64,000 nucleotides of DNA from Micromonospora okii. GTDB lineage: Bacteria > Actinomycetota > Actinomycetes > Mycobacteriales > Micromonosporaceae. Under the pieces are notes generated by a model, which saw only the letters and a program-made list of their open reading frames with translations, did not search any database and had not been told where the DNA came from. A program made the position numbers and the translations under genes. Shown piece by piece: positions 8,404 to 15,626 of the stretch (within the stretch, counting starts at the first letter, position 1; each line of letters starts with the position of its first letter). The stretch is taken from positions 1-64,000 of the forward strand of contig NZ_BBZF01000015.1 of assembly GCF_020884795.1 (NCBI RefSeq). Reading direction: 5' to 3'.

Positions 8404-9122
8404 AGTGGGGTCTGCCTTTCGGGCGATGCCGGCGGCATCGGTTGGTGGGAGCGAATCCATGCGGCGGTGCCGGGCAGGTCGCGGCTGGCCCAGAGCAACG
8501 ATCCGGGGACCACACCGTTGGCTCCGGCAGCGGCAAGCGACGCGACGGTGCCCTGGCGGATGCCGCCGTCGGCAATGATCGGGATCTGCCGCTGCTCGGC
8601 GTCCAGCAGCCGCCGCATCGCGGTGATTTTGGTCAAGGCGGCGGGCTGCATGGTTGTGCCTTTGGTGCCAAGGGGGGTGCCGATCAGGACGATCGCGTCG
8701 ACTTCTGCGAGCAATCCACGGACGTCGAGGGGATCGGTGTCGAGCATCAGCGCGATCCCTGCCGACAGCCCGGCATCGTGAATCGCCCGAATGGCGTTGG
8801 CCGCGCCTGTCGCTTCCACATGCACAGTGATCAGGTCGGCACCGGCATCAGCGAACGCGGACGCGAGCCGGGCCGGCCGGTGCGCCATCAGATGCACGTG
8901 CAGCGGCCGATCGGTGTGCGGACGGACCGCGCGCACGAGGTCGGGGAAGAACAGCGGCTCCGGTATGAAATTGGTGTCGGAGGCGTCGATGTGCAGCAGG
9001 TCGGCGTGCGGGCTAATCCGGGCGGCCTCAGCCCCGAGGGCGGACAGATCGGCCGACCACAGGGACACATCCAGCACCAGCCGGTCATGCGGTAACGCGT
9101 CGAGCAGCGACGACATCCTCAT
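8400..9122 (-). CDS. ribulose-phosphate 3-epimerase-like TIM barrel
   Basis: A 240-residue protein of the ribulose-phosphate 3-epimerase superfamily. Matching elements in order are LHIDASDTNFIPEPLFFP (about 41-58, with the Asp acting in epimerisation), HVHLMAHRPA, LITVHVEAT, a loop VLIGTPLGTKG and IADGGIR (about 189-195), a phosphate-binding loop. The canonical His of the L-H-x-D-x-M-D-G motif is altered (DASD), so the substrate may differ from D-ribulose 5-phosphate. The start at ATG 9122 makes an ATGA overlap with the upstream kinase; a second ATG lies at 9116. Confidence 0.75.
   Translation of the reverse strand: MRMSSLLDALPHDRLVLDVSLWSADLSALGAEAARISPHADLLHIDASDTNFIPEPLFFPDLVRAVRPHTDRPLHVHLMAHRPARLASAFADAGADLITVHVEATGAANAIRAIHDAGLSAGIALMLDTDPLDVRGLLAEVDAIVLIGTPLGTKGTTMQPAALTKITAMRRLLDAEQRQIPIIADGGIRQGTVASLAAAGANGVVPGSLLWASRDLPGTAAWIRSHQPMPPASPERQTPL
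8425..8439. repeat. junction palindrome copy 2
   Basis: GATGCCGGCGGCATC, a perfect 7-bp-arm palindrome 21 nt upstream of the HAD start codon, inside the 3' end of the epimerase-like gene. It is followed by a purine-rich ribosome-binding segment (GAAAGG). Confidence 0.75.
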
Positions 9123-9916
9123 CCCCTCCCCAGGGCGCTCGGGGAAAGCGGTGCGGCCCGCAGCGGGCCGAGGAGCCGGCTGGTGATCTCCTCTGCGACC
9201 GCGCCGGCGGCACGCAGCCCCACCCGCACGCGGGTCACTCGGTCCTCGTGGCCTGCGAGAACCTGCCGGTAGGCGGCGGTGTAGCGGGGCAGGAACAGCA
9301 GCCGTTCGATAGCGGCGGGATCGCCACCGCCGCGACCGCGAGCGATCGCGCGTTCCCGGGCAAGCGGCCACGGCGTGTCGAGGAACACCGGTAGGTCGGG
9401 CTCACAAAACCAGGGCGCGACGACGGCCCGTAGCCGTTGCAGCGTGCGGGCGGGATCGGTGTCGGGTGCGGTCTCGGTTAGCACCGCCAGCGCCCAGGCG
9501 AGCTTGGAGTAGACGCCGTGGTCAACGAGCACTATGTCGTTGACAGCCAGGGCGGGCCGGAAGCAGTGGACGTGGTGATGGGCCTCGCGGCACAGGCGCA
9601 GCAGCACATCGACGGCGCTGTGATGTGGCAGCGCGTACCCGCCGAGACCGGTCCGTGCGCGCAGCGGGGAGCGTTCGAGGAACGCCGACAGCCGGCCGAT
9701 GCTGCCGGGCTCCCCGCCGTAGTGGACCACCTGGACGGTGAACCCGGCCCGCCGGAGCCTCGCGCCAACGAGTTGGGCAGCCGTGGTCTTGCCTGCTCCC
9801 CAGACCCCTTCGATCGTGACGAGGCGTCCCCGCGGCGGCCCGAACCGACACGACGGCTCGGCCGGCGCGTCGGCTGCCGCCGTGCTGTGTGGCATCTCTA
9901 CTCCCGCCCACGTCAT
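9119..9916 (-). CDS. thymidylate-kinase-like P-loop kinase (first copy)
   Basis: A 265-residue P-loop kinase. Walker A is GVWGAGKTT (37-45), preceded by a 30-residue N-terminal extension, with VLVDHGVYSKLAWAL (about 128-142) at the position of the DRY motif of thymidylate kinases, and an Arg-rich lid (ARERAIARGRG, about 186-196). It is only distantly similar to the copy at 2779-3447, so the two probably act on different substrates. ATGA overlaps connect it to the isomerase-like gene upstream and the epimerase-like gene downstream. Confidence 0.75.
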   Translation of the reverse strand: MTWAGVEMPHSTAAADAPAEPSCRFGPPRGRLVTIEGVWGAGKTTAAQLVGARLRRAGFTVQVVHYGGEPGSIGRLSAFLERSPLRARTGLGGYALPHHSAVDVLLRLCREAHHHVHCFRPALAVNDIVLVDHGVYSKLAWALAVLTETAPDTDPARTLQRLRAVVAPWFCEPDLPVFLDTPWPLARERAIARGRGGGDPAAIERLLFLPRYTAAYRQVLAGHEDRVTRVRVGLRAAGAVAEEITSRLLGPLRAAPLSPSALGRG

Positions 9917-10736
9917 CAGGTCAGCCCTCGGGCCGGCAGCCAGTCGTAGTCGACGGCGGGGTCACGAGCCGGCTCGTACTCCAGCCCGATCCAGCCCTGG
10001 TACCCGATGTCCTGCAGGGTTGCGAAGTAGGCCGGGTATTCCAGCGTGCCCGAGCCGGGACGGCCGCGGCCGGGGTCGTCGGCGACCTGCACGTGCGCGA
10101 TGCGGGCCGCGTGCCGGTGCAGCAGCGCGGGCACATCCTCACCCGCACGGCCGTGGTGGTAGAGGCGCACAGGACACCGGTGTTGGTCAAGCCGGTCACG
10201 GCGTTGACCGCATCGGCGGCCGTCACCGCCGCGTCGGCGTCGCCGAGCGGGTAGTCCGGGGCCTCTCGGAGGCTGATTGCCTCCAGCACCACCGTGGCGC
10301 CGATCGTGTCTGCAGTGGCGGCCGCAGCGAGACTTTCGAGGGCCAGCTGGTCCTGGCGGACGGGGTCGACGTCGGGTTCCCGGTTGCCGTACAGCGCGTT
10401 GAAGATTCGGCAGTCGGTGCGCGCGGTGAACCCGACTGCGGTGTTGATACCAGCACGGAACTCGCCGTGGCGGCGCGGGCTAGACAGCAGCCCGCGGTCA
10501 CCGAATCGCATGTCGCCTTCTACGAGGTTCATCGCGACCAAACGCACTCCGGCGGCGTCGAGTGCGGCAGCGAAGGCGTCGGTCTCCCGGTCGTCGGGTA
10601 CCGGGCTGGAAAACGGCCACCAACACTCGACAGCGTCGAAGCCGTCGGCAGCCGCTGCGGCCGGCCGTTCCAGCAGAGGCAGGTGCCCGTAAAGGATGGA
10701 CATGTTCGCGGCGAACCGCAGGCCGGAGACGTTCAT
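9916..10736 (-). pseudogene. hydroxypyruvate-isomerase-like TIM barrel, frameshifted
   Basis: The N-terminal two thirds (from ATG 10736, behind a GGGAGG ribosome-binding site) match the hydroxypyruvate isomerase/xylose-isomerase-like family: AANMSILYGHLPLLERPAAA, then FDAVECWWPF, EFRAGINTAVG and VVLEAIS. The C-terminal third continues in another frame as LYHHGRAGEDV, then RIAHVQVADDPGRGRPGSGT and GWIGLEYEPA, ending at 9916. One extra base between 10165 and 10166 (TGC GAC CTC TAC instead of TGC GCC TCT ACC) restores a 273-residue protein of normal family length. It is either a sequencing error or a very recent lesion. The ATGA coupling at its end is intact. Confidence 0.75.
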
Positions 10737-10773
10737 TGTTCCTCCCATGGCGTAAGAAGTTCGTCGTATCGGT

Positions 10774-10788
10774 GATGCCGGAGGCATC
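10774..10788. repeat. junction palindrome copy 3
   Basis: GATGCCGGAGGCATC with 6-bp arms, lying between the QueC-like gene and the isomerase-like gene, 37 nt upstream of the isomerase start. This copy is intergenic. Confidence 0.7.
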
Positions 10789-10798
10789 GGTCAGTGGG

Positions 10799-11521
10799 TC
10801 AGTGGAGCGGCGGCTCCTCGGGTGGCTCGGGAAGTGCGCCAACGGTGGCCATGGCGCGGCGGAACTCCTCAACGCGGTGTAGCGGGTAGCCGCCGCTGGC
10901 CATCGCCGGCAGGTAGTAGGTGCCGATCCGGTCCCAGGCCCACGGCGGGGAGGCGAAGTGTCCGGTGATGTCGTTGTTGGTCAGCGCTATCCACCGGCGC
11001 AAGCAGCTCGGACACCGGCCGCAGTGTGTGAACGCGGTGCCCGGCGTCGCGCAGGAGAACGTCTGCAGCAGCTCGTCGACGGGCAGCCCGGCCTGGAGGT
11101 ACCAGGCGACGATCTCCGATTTCGTCATATCCCAGAACGGACTGTCCACCCGGATCGGCCGGCCCGCGAACGCGGTCAGCATCTCGCTCATCCGCGCAAA
11201 CGCCTCTGGGCTCTTGTCGGCGGTATGGTCGCCCTTGACCCCCACGCACCAGATCACGTCGGCGCGGAGCGCGGCGAGCATCGCGAACAGCACGTTCCGG
11301 AACCGGATCAGGTCCCCCTGCGGGGTGGCCCGGCGAGACAGGTCGAGCTCGTTGCTGATCTCCAGGTCCATCCCGTGCGCGGCCGCGAGCGCCCGCACGG
11401 TGTCGATCTCCTGCTGCCGTCCGTAGTGCCCGCTATCGAAGTACAAGGTCGGAGGTTTGCCCAGGTAGTGCCAGGCCGGGAAGGAATCCAGCCCGGCGGA
11501 AAAGAGCAGGATCTCGCTCAT
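10799..11521 (-). CDS. QueC-like 7-cyano-7-deazaguanine (preQ0) synthase
   Basis: A 240-residue PP-loop ATPase. The pyrophosphate loop reads FSAGLDS (7-13; canonical SGGxDS), and a four-Cys zinc site lies at Cys157, Cys167, Cys170 and Cys173 (SCATP...HCGRCPSCLRR), diagnostic of QueC. QueC converts 7-carboxy-7-deazaguanine to preQ0 using ATP and ammonia. The match is divergent outside these motifs, so a different nitrile- or amide-forming activation step remains possible. It lies 118 nt after the aminotransferase and 10 nt before palindrome copy 3. Together with folE, queD and queE it completes the preQ0 route. Confidence 0.8.
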   Translation of the reverse strand: MSEILLFSAGLDSFPAWHYLGKPPTLYFDSGHYGRQQEIDTVRALAAAHGMDLEISNELDLSRRATPQGDLIRFRNVLFAMLAALRADVIWCVGVKGDHTADKSPEAFARMSEMLTAFAGRPIRVDSPFWDMTKSEIVAWYLQAGLPVDELLQTFSCATPGTAFTHCGRCPSCLRRWIALTNNDITGHFASPPWAWDRIGTYYLPAMASGGYPLHRVEEFRRAMATVGALPEPPEEPPLH

Positions 11522-11550
11522 CGCTCACTCCTTTTGGTAGGTGCCGCTGT

Positions 11551-11565
11551 AATGCCGGCGGCATC
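11551..11565. repeat. junction palindrome copy 4
   Basis: AATGCCGGCGGCATC, differing from the consensus only in the first base, in the 118-nt gap between the aminotransferase and the QueC-like gene, 29 nt upstream of the QueC-like start. The rest of the gap (11566-11639) is GC-rich, with a short CCGGCGCCGG palindrome and no gene. Confidence 0.7.
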
Positions 11566-11639
11566 ACCTTGTGACCGGCCGGCGCCGGTGGGCCCGGTTC
11601 CCGGGTGGGGTGTTCGCGACGACCGGCTGACGTCGCAGG

Positions 11640-12776
11640 TCACGGTCTCCACTGCCGGGCCTCACGAGAGATCGTTTGTGCGTAGCCGGCGAGGCGCTGC
11701 TCGTCGTCGTGGTCGGTGAGGACGACAGCGAGAGTCCGGTCGACGACCGCAGCAGCGTGGGGACACGGCGCGGTGGTGAACGGGGCGAGGGCGGGTCGCT
11801 GATCGGCGGGGATCAGGCCAAACGTGCCGACGCTGTTTGGTACGCCGCGACGGGCAAGGTGCTCGCAGAACGCGCGGGGCTCGTCCAGGGCCACGGTCGC
11901 CAGGAAGTTGTAGCCGTTCCACCCCCGACGGGCCGGGACGTCGGTCACGTCGATGCCGGGCGTGCTGGTTAGCAGTTCGGCGAGCAGGCAGGACTGGTGT
12001 CGACGGCGAGCGGCCAGCGTGTGGAAGCGTGCGAGGTTGGCGCGGGCGATGAGGGCGAGCGGCTCGGCGAGCCGGTAGTTGTAGCCGACCTCGGCCGGAC
12101 GACCGTTTTCGGGCGGTGACGGCTGCTGGTGTGAGCGGAAGGACCGGGCGCGTTGGGCGATGTCGTCGCGGTCGGTGAGGAGATATCCGCCCTCTCCGGA
12201 CGAGAGCACCTTGCCGTCTTTGAGGCTGAAGCAGCCGACATCTCCGATGGTGCCGGCAAGTCGGCCGCCAACGCGGCTCCCTTGTGCCTGGCAGGCGTCC
12301 TCGACGACAGCCAGGCCATGATCCATCGCCATGCGGGCGAGCCGGGCCGGGTCACCCGGGCGGCCCCAGAGATACACGGGAAGGAGCGCCTTAGCGGAGG
12401 GCGTGACCTTCCGAGCGAGGTCGTTGTAGTCGAGGTCGGTGCCGGTGGGGTCGCAGTCGACGAAGACCGGCCGGGCGCCAGCGTGGACGATCGGGGCTAC
12501 TGACATGATCACCGACAGCGCCGAGACGAGGACCTCGTCGCCCGGACCGATGTGGAGCGCGCGGAGCGCGGTGTGCAGCGCTGCGGTGCCGGACGACACC
12601 GCGACCGCGTGCCGTACCCCGGTGGTTGCGGCCAGTTCCCGCTCCAGGGCCGCGCCATGCACACTCCCGGCGGGGTCGGGCATCCGCGCGAGCAGACGCG
12701 CAAGGTCCGCGACGACGGCCTCCTCAACTCCGGCGGCGTCCGGTGGGGCAGCGGGGCGCGTATCGCCGGGCGTCAT
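11640..12776 (-). CDS. DegT/DnrJ/EryC1-type aminotransferase
   Basis: A 378-residue PLP-dependent sugar aminotransferase-like protein. Elements in order: SSGTAALHTALRAL (61-74, cofactor phosphate binding), VEDACQAQGSRVGG (158-171, Asp160 contacts the pyridine nitrogen), FSLKDGKVLSSGEGG (183-197, Lys189 as Schiff-base lysine), and a conserved VGYNYRLAEPLALIA. Family members transaminate ketosugars (nucleotide-linked) or cyclitols. The ATG at 12776 overlaps the radical SAM gene by 4 nt, so the two are coupled and probably act in sequence. The substrate may be a keto-sugar of the final conjugate (inference). Confidence 0.85.
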   Translation of the reverse strand: MTPGDTRPAAPPDAAGVEEAVVADLARLLARMPDPAGSVHGAALERELAATTGVRHAVAVSSGTAALHTALRALHIGPGDEVLVSALSVIMSVAPIVHAGARPVFVDCDPTGTDLDYNDLARKVTPSAKALLPVYLWGRPGDPARLARMAMDHGLAVVEDACQAQGSRVGGRLAGTIGDVGCFSLKDGKVLSSGEGGYLLTDRDDIAQRARSFRSHQQPSPPENGRPAEVGYNYRLAEPLALIARANLARFHTLAARRRHQSCLLAELLTSTPGIDVTDVPARRGWNGYNFLATVALDEPRAFCEHLARRGVPNSVGTFGLIPADQRPALAPFTTAPCPHAAAVVDRTLAVVLTDHDDEQRLAGYAQTISREARQWRP

Positions 12777-13804
12777 GACGGCACACCGGTGGGCAGGAAC
12801 TGGGCGAAACCCATCAGCGGCCACATGTTGACGCAATCGGGGGAGAACAGGTGGCAGTCGGCGCAGGGGCCGCCGGGACCAAACAGGATGGTGGCGCTTG
12901 CGCTGCGGATCGAGCGCCGACCGTCGGCCGCCGTGGTGGCGCGGATCTTCAAGGTGGAAGGGCAGTCCCAGACGCTGCCGTCGGGCTCGATGAAGAACAG
13001 GTCGGTCCCGTCGAAGCAGCCGCGCACGAAGCCGGGGCGCTCGGCGGTGACCGCGTCGATGACCTGACCTGCATAGCCAGGCGCGGGTAGTTGTACCGGC
13101 GGCGCGTCGTACAACTGCGCGAGCGCTGCGGCCAGCGCTTCGGCGTCGGACGGTGTGAGCGACAGTTGCTGGTGCAGCGCGTGCTCCGGCTCAAGGGCGA
13201 TCGGCTGCGGCACGAAGTAGTCGCAGCCGATCCGAGCGGCCAGGGCGGCGGTTTCGGTGACCGTGTCGATGTTCTGCCGGGTGACCACCGAGTAGATGCC
13301 CACGCGTGGCACCCGGTCAGCGCCGCGGGCGGCGACCAGGGCCTGGATGCCGGCCACGACGTCCCGATGGCCGTGCACACCATTGCGAGCCGGACGCCAC
13401 CGGTCGTTGTAGCCAGGGTCGGCGGAGTCGAGCGAGACGGACACGGCGTCGACGCCGGTGGCGAGGATCGCCTCGACGAGTTCCGGCCGGTTGAGCGGGA
13501 TGCCGTTGGTGCACAACACCACCTGAACGCCGGCGGCTTTGATCCCGGCGACCACCTCCATGATCGGCGGCCAGATCAGCGGCTCGCCGCCGGCGAGGAA
13601 GATCCGCTCGACGCGCGATGCGGGCAGGGTCTGCACGAACGCGGCAATGGTGGCCAGGTCCAGATCGGTGCGCGCCAGGTGCGACAGCATCCCGGGTTGA
13701 GCCGGCATGGCTTCCCGGTGCTCCTCAATGGTGCCGAAGTAGCAGTAGCGGCAGCCGAGGTTGCACGGCGAACGCAGCGCCCACAACAGGGAAACACGGG
13801 TCAT
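12773..13804 (-). CDS. radical SAM enzyme with SPASM/twitch-like C-terminus
   Basis: A 343-residue radical SAM protein. The [4Fe-4S]-SAM motif is CNLGCRYCYF (Cys14, Cys18, Cys21), followed by GGEPLIWPP (about 72-80) and a typical TNGIPLNRPELV strand. The C-terminal part holds additional cysteines (GCFDGTDLFFIEPDGSVWDC and CADCHLFSPDC), consistent with an auxiliary iron-sulfur cluster as in SPASM/twitch enzymes. It is not QueE, which is present separately. It is coupled to the DegT aminotransferase by an ATGA overlap. The reaction is unknown; sugar radical dehydration or epimerisation and peptide modification both occur in relatives. Confidence 0.8.
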   Translation of the reverse strand: MTRVSLLWALRSPCNLGCRYCYFGTIEEHREAMPAQPGMLSHLARTDLDLATIAAFVQTLPASRVERIFLAGGEPLIWPPIMEVVAGIKAAGVQVVLCTNGIPLNRPELVEAILATGVDAVSVSLDSADPGYNDRWRPARNGVHGHRDVVAGIQALVAARGADRVPRVGIYSVVTRQNIDTVTETAALAARIGCDYFVPQPIALEPEHALHQQLSLTPSDAEALAAALAQLYDAPPVQLPAPGYAGQVIDAVTAERPGFVRGCFDGTDLFFIEPDGSVWDCPSTLKIRATTAADGRRSIRSASATILFGPGGPCADCHLFSPDCVNMWPLMGFAQFLPTGVPS

Positions 13805-13863
13805 CGCGTGCCGCCCTCCCTTCCGAATTGAGTGCCGGTCGGTGTGCTGTGGCCGCCGCGATC

Positions 13864-13892
13864 GGTCCTCGGCGCATATGTGCGCAGGGACC
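13864..13892. other. intercistronic hairpin between phosphoribosyltransferase and radical SAM genes
   Basis: GCGCATATGTGCGC (13872-13885) forms a hairpin extended by GGTCC/GGACC outer arms with a small asymmetric bulge, 16 nt after the phosphoribosyltransferase stop. It may be a processing site, attenuator or internal terminator separating the preQ0-precursor genes from the rest of the array. Confidence 0.45.
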
Positions 13893-13907
13893 GGATGCCC
13901 GCTCCGT

Positions 13908-14408
13908 TCACGAGCGCTCCCACGGAAAGACCACCCAGCTGTCGATGACGGTCCCGATATAGGTCAGCGCCTGCCCGGGGTCCTGCGTCCGGCGCCAGTT
14001 GCCGACGTTGACGACGAAGACCGCAGTGCGTACCTGGGCAGCCCCGGCGGTCCGCACCAGCTCGACGGTGCGCGCAGCGGTGTCGCCGCTGCCAGCGATA
14101 TCGTCGACGACGAGCACGTCCGCGCCGGTCAGGTCGCCGAGGCTGATCGCGTTGGCGACCTGCGGCGCGGCCGACTTCACTGCGTCTACGCCGTCGGCGG
14201 TCGTGTGCAGAACCTCTACGGCGCGCACCGTGCGCACGCCGAGGGCGTGCGCGAGCAGCACGGCCGGGATGACGCCACCGCGTAGCACGCCCACCAGCAC
14301 GTCGGGAACCTTGTCGGCCCGGACCTCGCTCGCGATCCGGTCAGCGGTGGCGGTGATGCCGTCCCAGCCGAGCATGGTGGGGGTGCGGTCACCGGCCACG
14401 TTCGTCAC
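13908..14408 (-). CDS. phosphoribosyltransferase (purine type)
   Basis: A 166-residue type I phosphoribosyltransferase. The PRPP-binding signature is VLVVDDIAGSGDTAA (98-112) and an upstream GVLRGGVIPAVLLAHALG (40-57) gives the PPi loop; length and layout resemble xanthine-guanine phosphoribosyltransferase. In toyocamycin-type pathways a phosphoribosyltransferase converts preQ0 to its ribonucleotide. Here the gene overlaps queE by 20 nt, directly after folE-queD-queE, so it is a good candidate for ribosylating preQ0 or 7-carboxy-7-deazaguanine (inference from context). Confidence 0.8.
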   Translation of the reverse strand: MTNVAGDRTPTMLGWDGITATADRIASEVRADKVPDVLVGVLRGGVIPAVLLAHALGVRTVRAVEVLHTTADGVDAVKSAAPQVANAISLGDLTGADVLVVDDIAGSGDTAARTVELVRTAGAAQVRTAVFVVNVGNWRRTQDPGQALTYIGTVIDSWVVFPWERS

Positions 14409-15186
14409 CCCAGATCAGCACGTGCTGGCGGGTGGTGAGGTTCCAGCCGTGAGTCAGCGCGACGTCGGCCAGCCACCGCGTCCGGTCGACGATCACATCG
14501 ACATTGGCACCCTCCGGGGACAGCCACACCTCCGTTAGGCCGAATTCCTGCTGGAGGCCGGCGACCTCCTGCACGTCATCGGGGCCGGTCACCACGAATT
14601 TCCACCGAACCCGTCCGCTGGCCTGTAACTGCGCGATGACCTGCGGCTTGATCCGCTTGCTGAACGGGACTGCGGAGCTTGCCAGCTTCAGACCGGCGTT
14701 GAAGCGCGCGCCGGCCGCGATCAGCGCTGCGCTCGGCGCTATGGTCGCGTTCGTCTCGATCTCCAAGGCCCTGCCCGAGGCGGACGCAGACCGGGCGAGG
14801 TCAACGACGATGCTGGGGTGCAACAGCGGTTCGCCGCCGGAAACGACGACCAGGTCCACCGGCGCCAGGCCCGGATCGCTGGTAGCCGGGTCGAGCCGTA
14901 CCAGCTGATCCCAGATTTCGGCGGCGCTCATCGCCGGCGCGGCCCGCAGGTCGTGCTTGGTTGTGTTCCACGTGTACTCGGTGTCGCACACCATCGCGCC
15001 AGCGGCGGCCGCATCCGCCGTTCGAGGCATACCGGGATATCCGCAGGTCAGATTGCATTTCATGAGGCGCACGAACAGGGCACGGCGGCCGAGGTTCACA
15101 CCTTCTCCCTGGAAGGAGTAGAAGATGTCGGCGACCGCAACCCGTGCGGCGGTCCGGCGGTTCGTGGCGGTAATCGCGGTAGACAA
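14389..15186 (-). CDS. queE: 7-carboxy-7-deazaguanine synthase QueE
   Basis: A 265-residue radical SAM enzyme that converts 6-carboxy-tetrahydropterin to 7-carboxy-7-deazaguanine. FYSFQGEGVNLGRRALFVRL (22-41) and SGGEPLLHP (116-124) are typical QueE motifs. The cluster-binding motif is unusual: KCNLTC (Cys44, Cys48) is followed by an insertion, and the third cysteine is Cys67 in VCDTEYTW, giving CX3CX18C instead of CX3CX2C. The start is TTG 15186, 5 nt after GGGAG. A TTA codon occurs at 14626-14628. The gene follows queD by 17 nt and overlaps the phosphoribosyltransferase gene. Confidence 0.9.
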   Translation of the reverse strand: MSTAITATNRRTAARVAVADIFYSFQGEGVNLGRRALFVRLMKCNLTCGYPGMPRTADAAAAGAMVCDTEYTWNTTKHDLRAAPAMSAAEIWDQLVRLDPATSDPGLAPVDLVVVSGGEPLLHPSIVVDLARSASASGRALEIETNATIAPSAALIAAGARFNAGLKLASSAVPFSKRIKPQVIAQLQASGRVRWKFVVTGPDDVQEVAGLQQEFGLTEVWLSPEGANVDVIVDRTRWLADVALTHGWNLTTRQHVLIWGDERGR

Positions 15187-15203
15187 GGCGGCTCCCTTCC
15201 CGG

Positions 15204-15626
15204 TCACGGAATGTCTTGGCGGTACTCCGCCCAACTGGTCGCGGTTTCGCGCACCCGCACGGCCTCGACGAACGCGCCGTCCGGCAGGGCAAGGTGGGCC
15301 GCGCACCAGTCGAACAGCACCCGCGCCAGCTTCTCGCTGGTTGGCTCCACGTCGACGACCTCGTTGAGGAACTGGTGGTCGAACTCGCTGTCCAGATGCC
15401 GCTTCAGCAGATTGAGCTCCGCGAAGTCGACCACGAAGCCGGGCCCGGCCAGCCGTCTTGAGGCGAGCGTGACTTCTACGGTGTACCCGTGGCCGTGCAG
15501 CTGGCCGCATTTGTGTCCCTCGGGCAGCCCACCCAGCTGGTGCGCCCCCTCGAACGTGAACATCTTGCCGATCCGGTAGATCCCCCGCCCGACGAGAGCC
15601 GAGCCGGCCGGTGCGGGCCGGCTCAT
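15204..15626 (-). CDS. queD: 6-carboxy-5,6,7,8-tetrahydropterin synthase QueD
   Basis: A 140-residue PTPS-family enzyme that converts dihydroneopterin triphosphate to 6-carboxy-tetrahydropterin, the second step of preQ0 synthesis. The zinc ligands are visible as His29 (FEGAH) and His44/His46 (GQLHGHGY), with the catalytic Cys40 four residues before HGH. DSEFDHQFLNEV and PTSEKLARVLFDW are conserved. The ATG at 15626 overlaps the folE stop (ATGA). It is part of the folE-queD-queE unit. Confidence 0.92.
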   Translation of the reverse strand: MSRPAPAGSALVGRGIYRIGKMFTFEGAHQLGGLPEGHKCGQLHGHGYTVEVTLASRRLAGPGFVVDFAELNLLKRHLDSEFDHQFLNEVVDVEPTSEKLARVLFDWCAAHLALPDGAFVEAVRVRETATSWAEYRQDIP

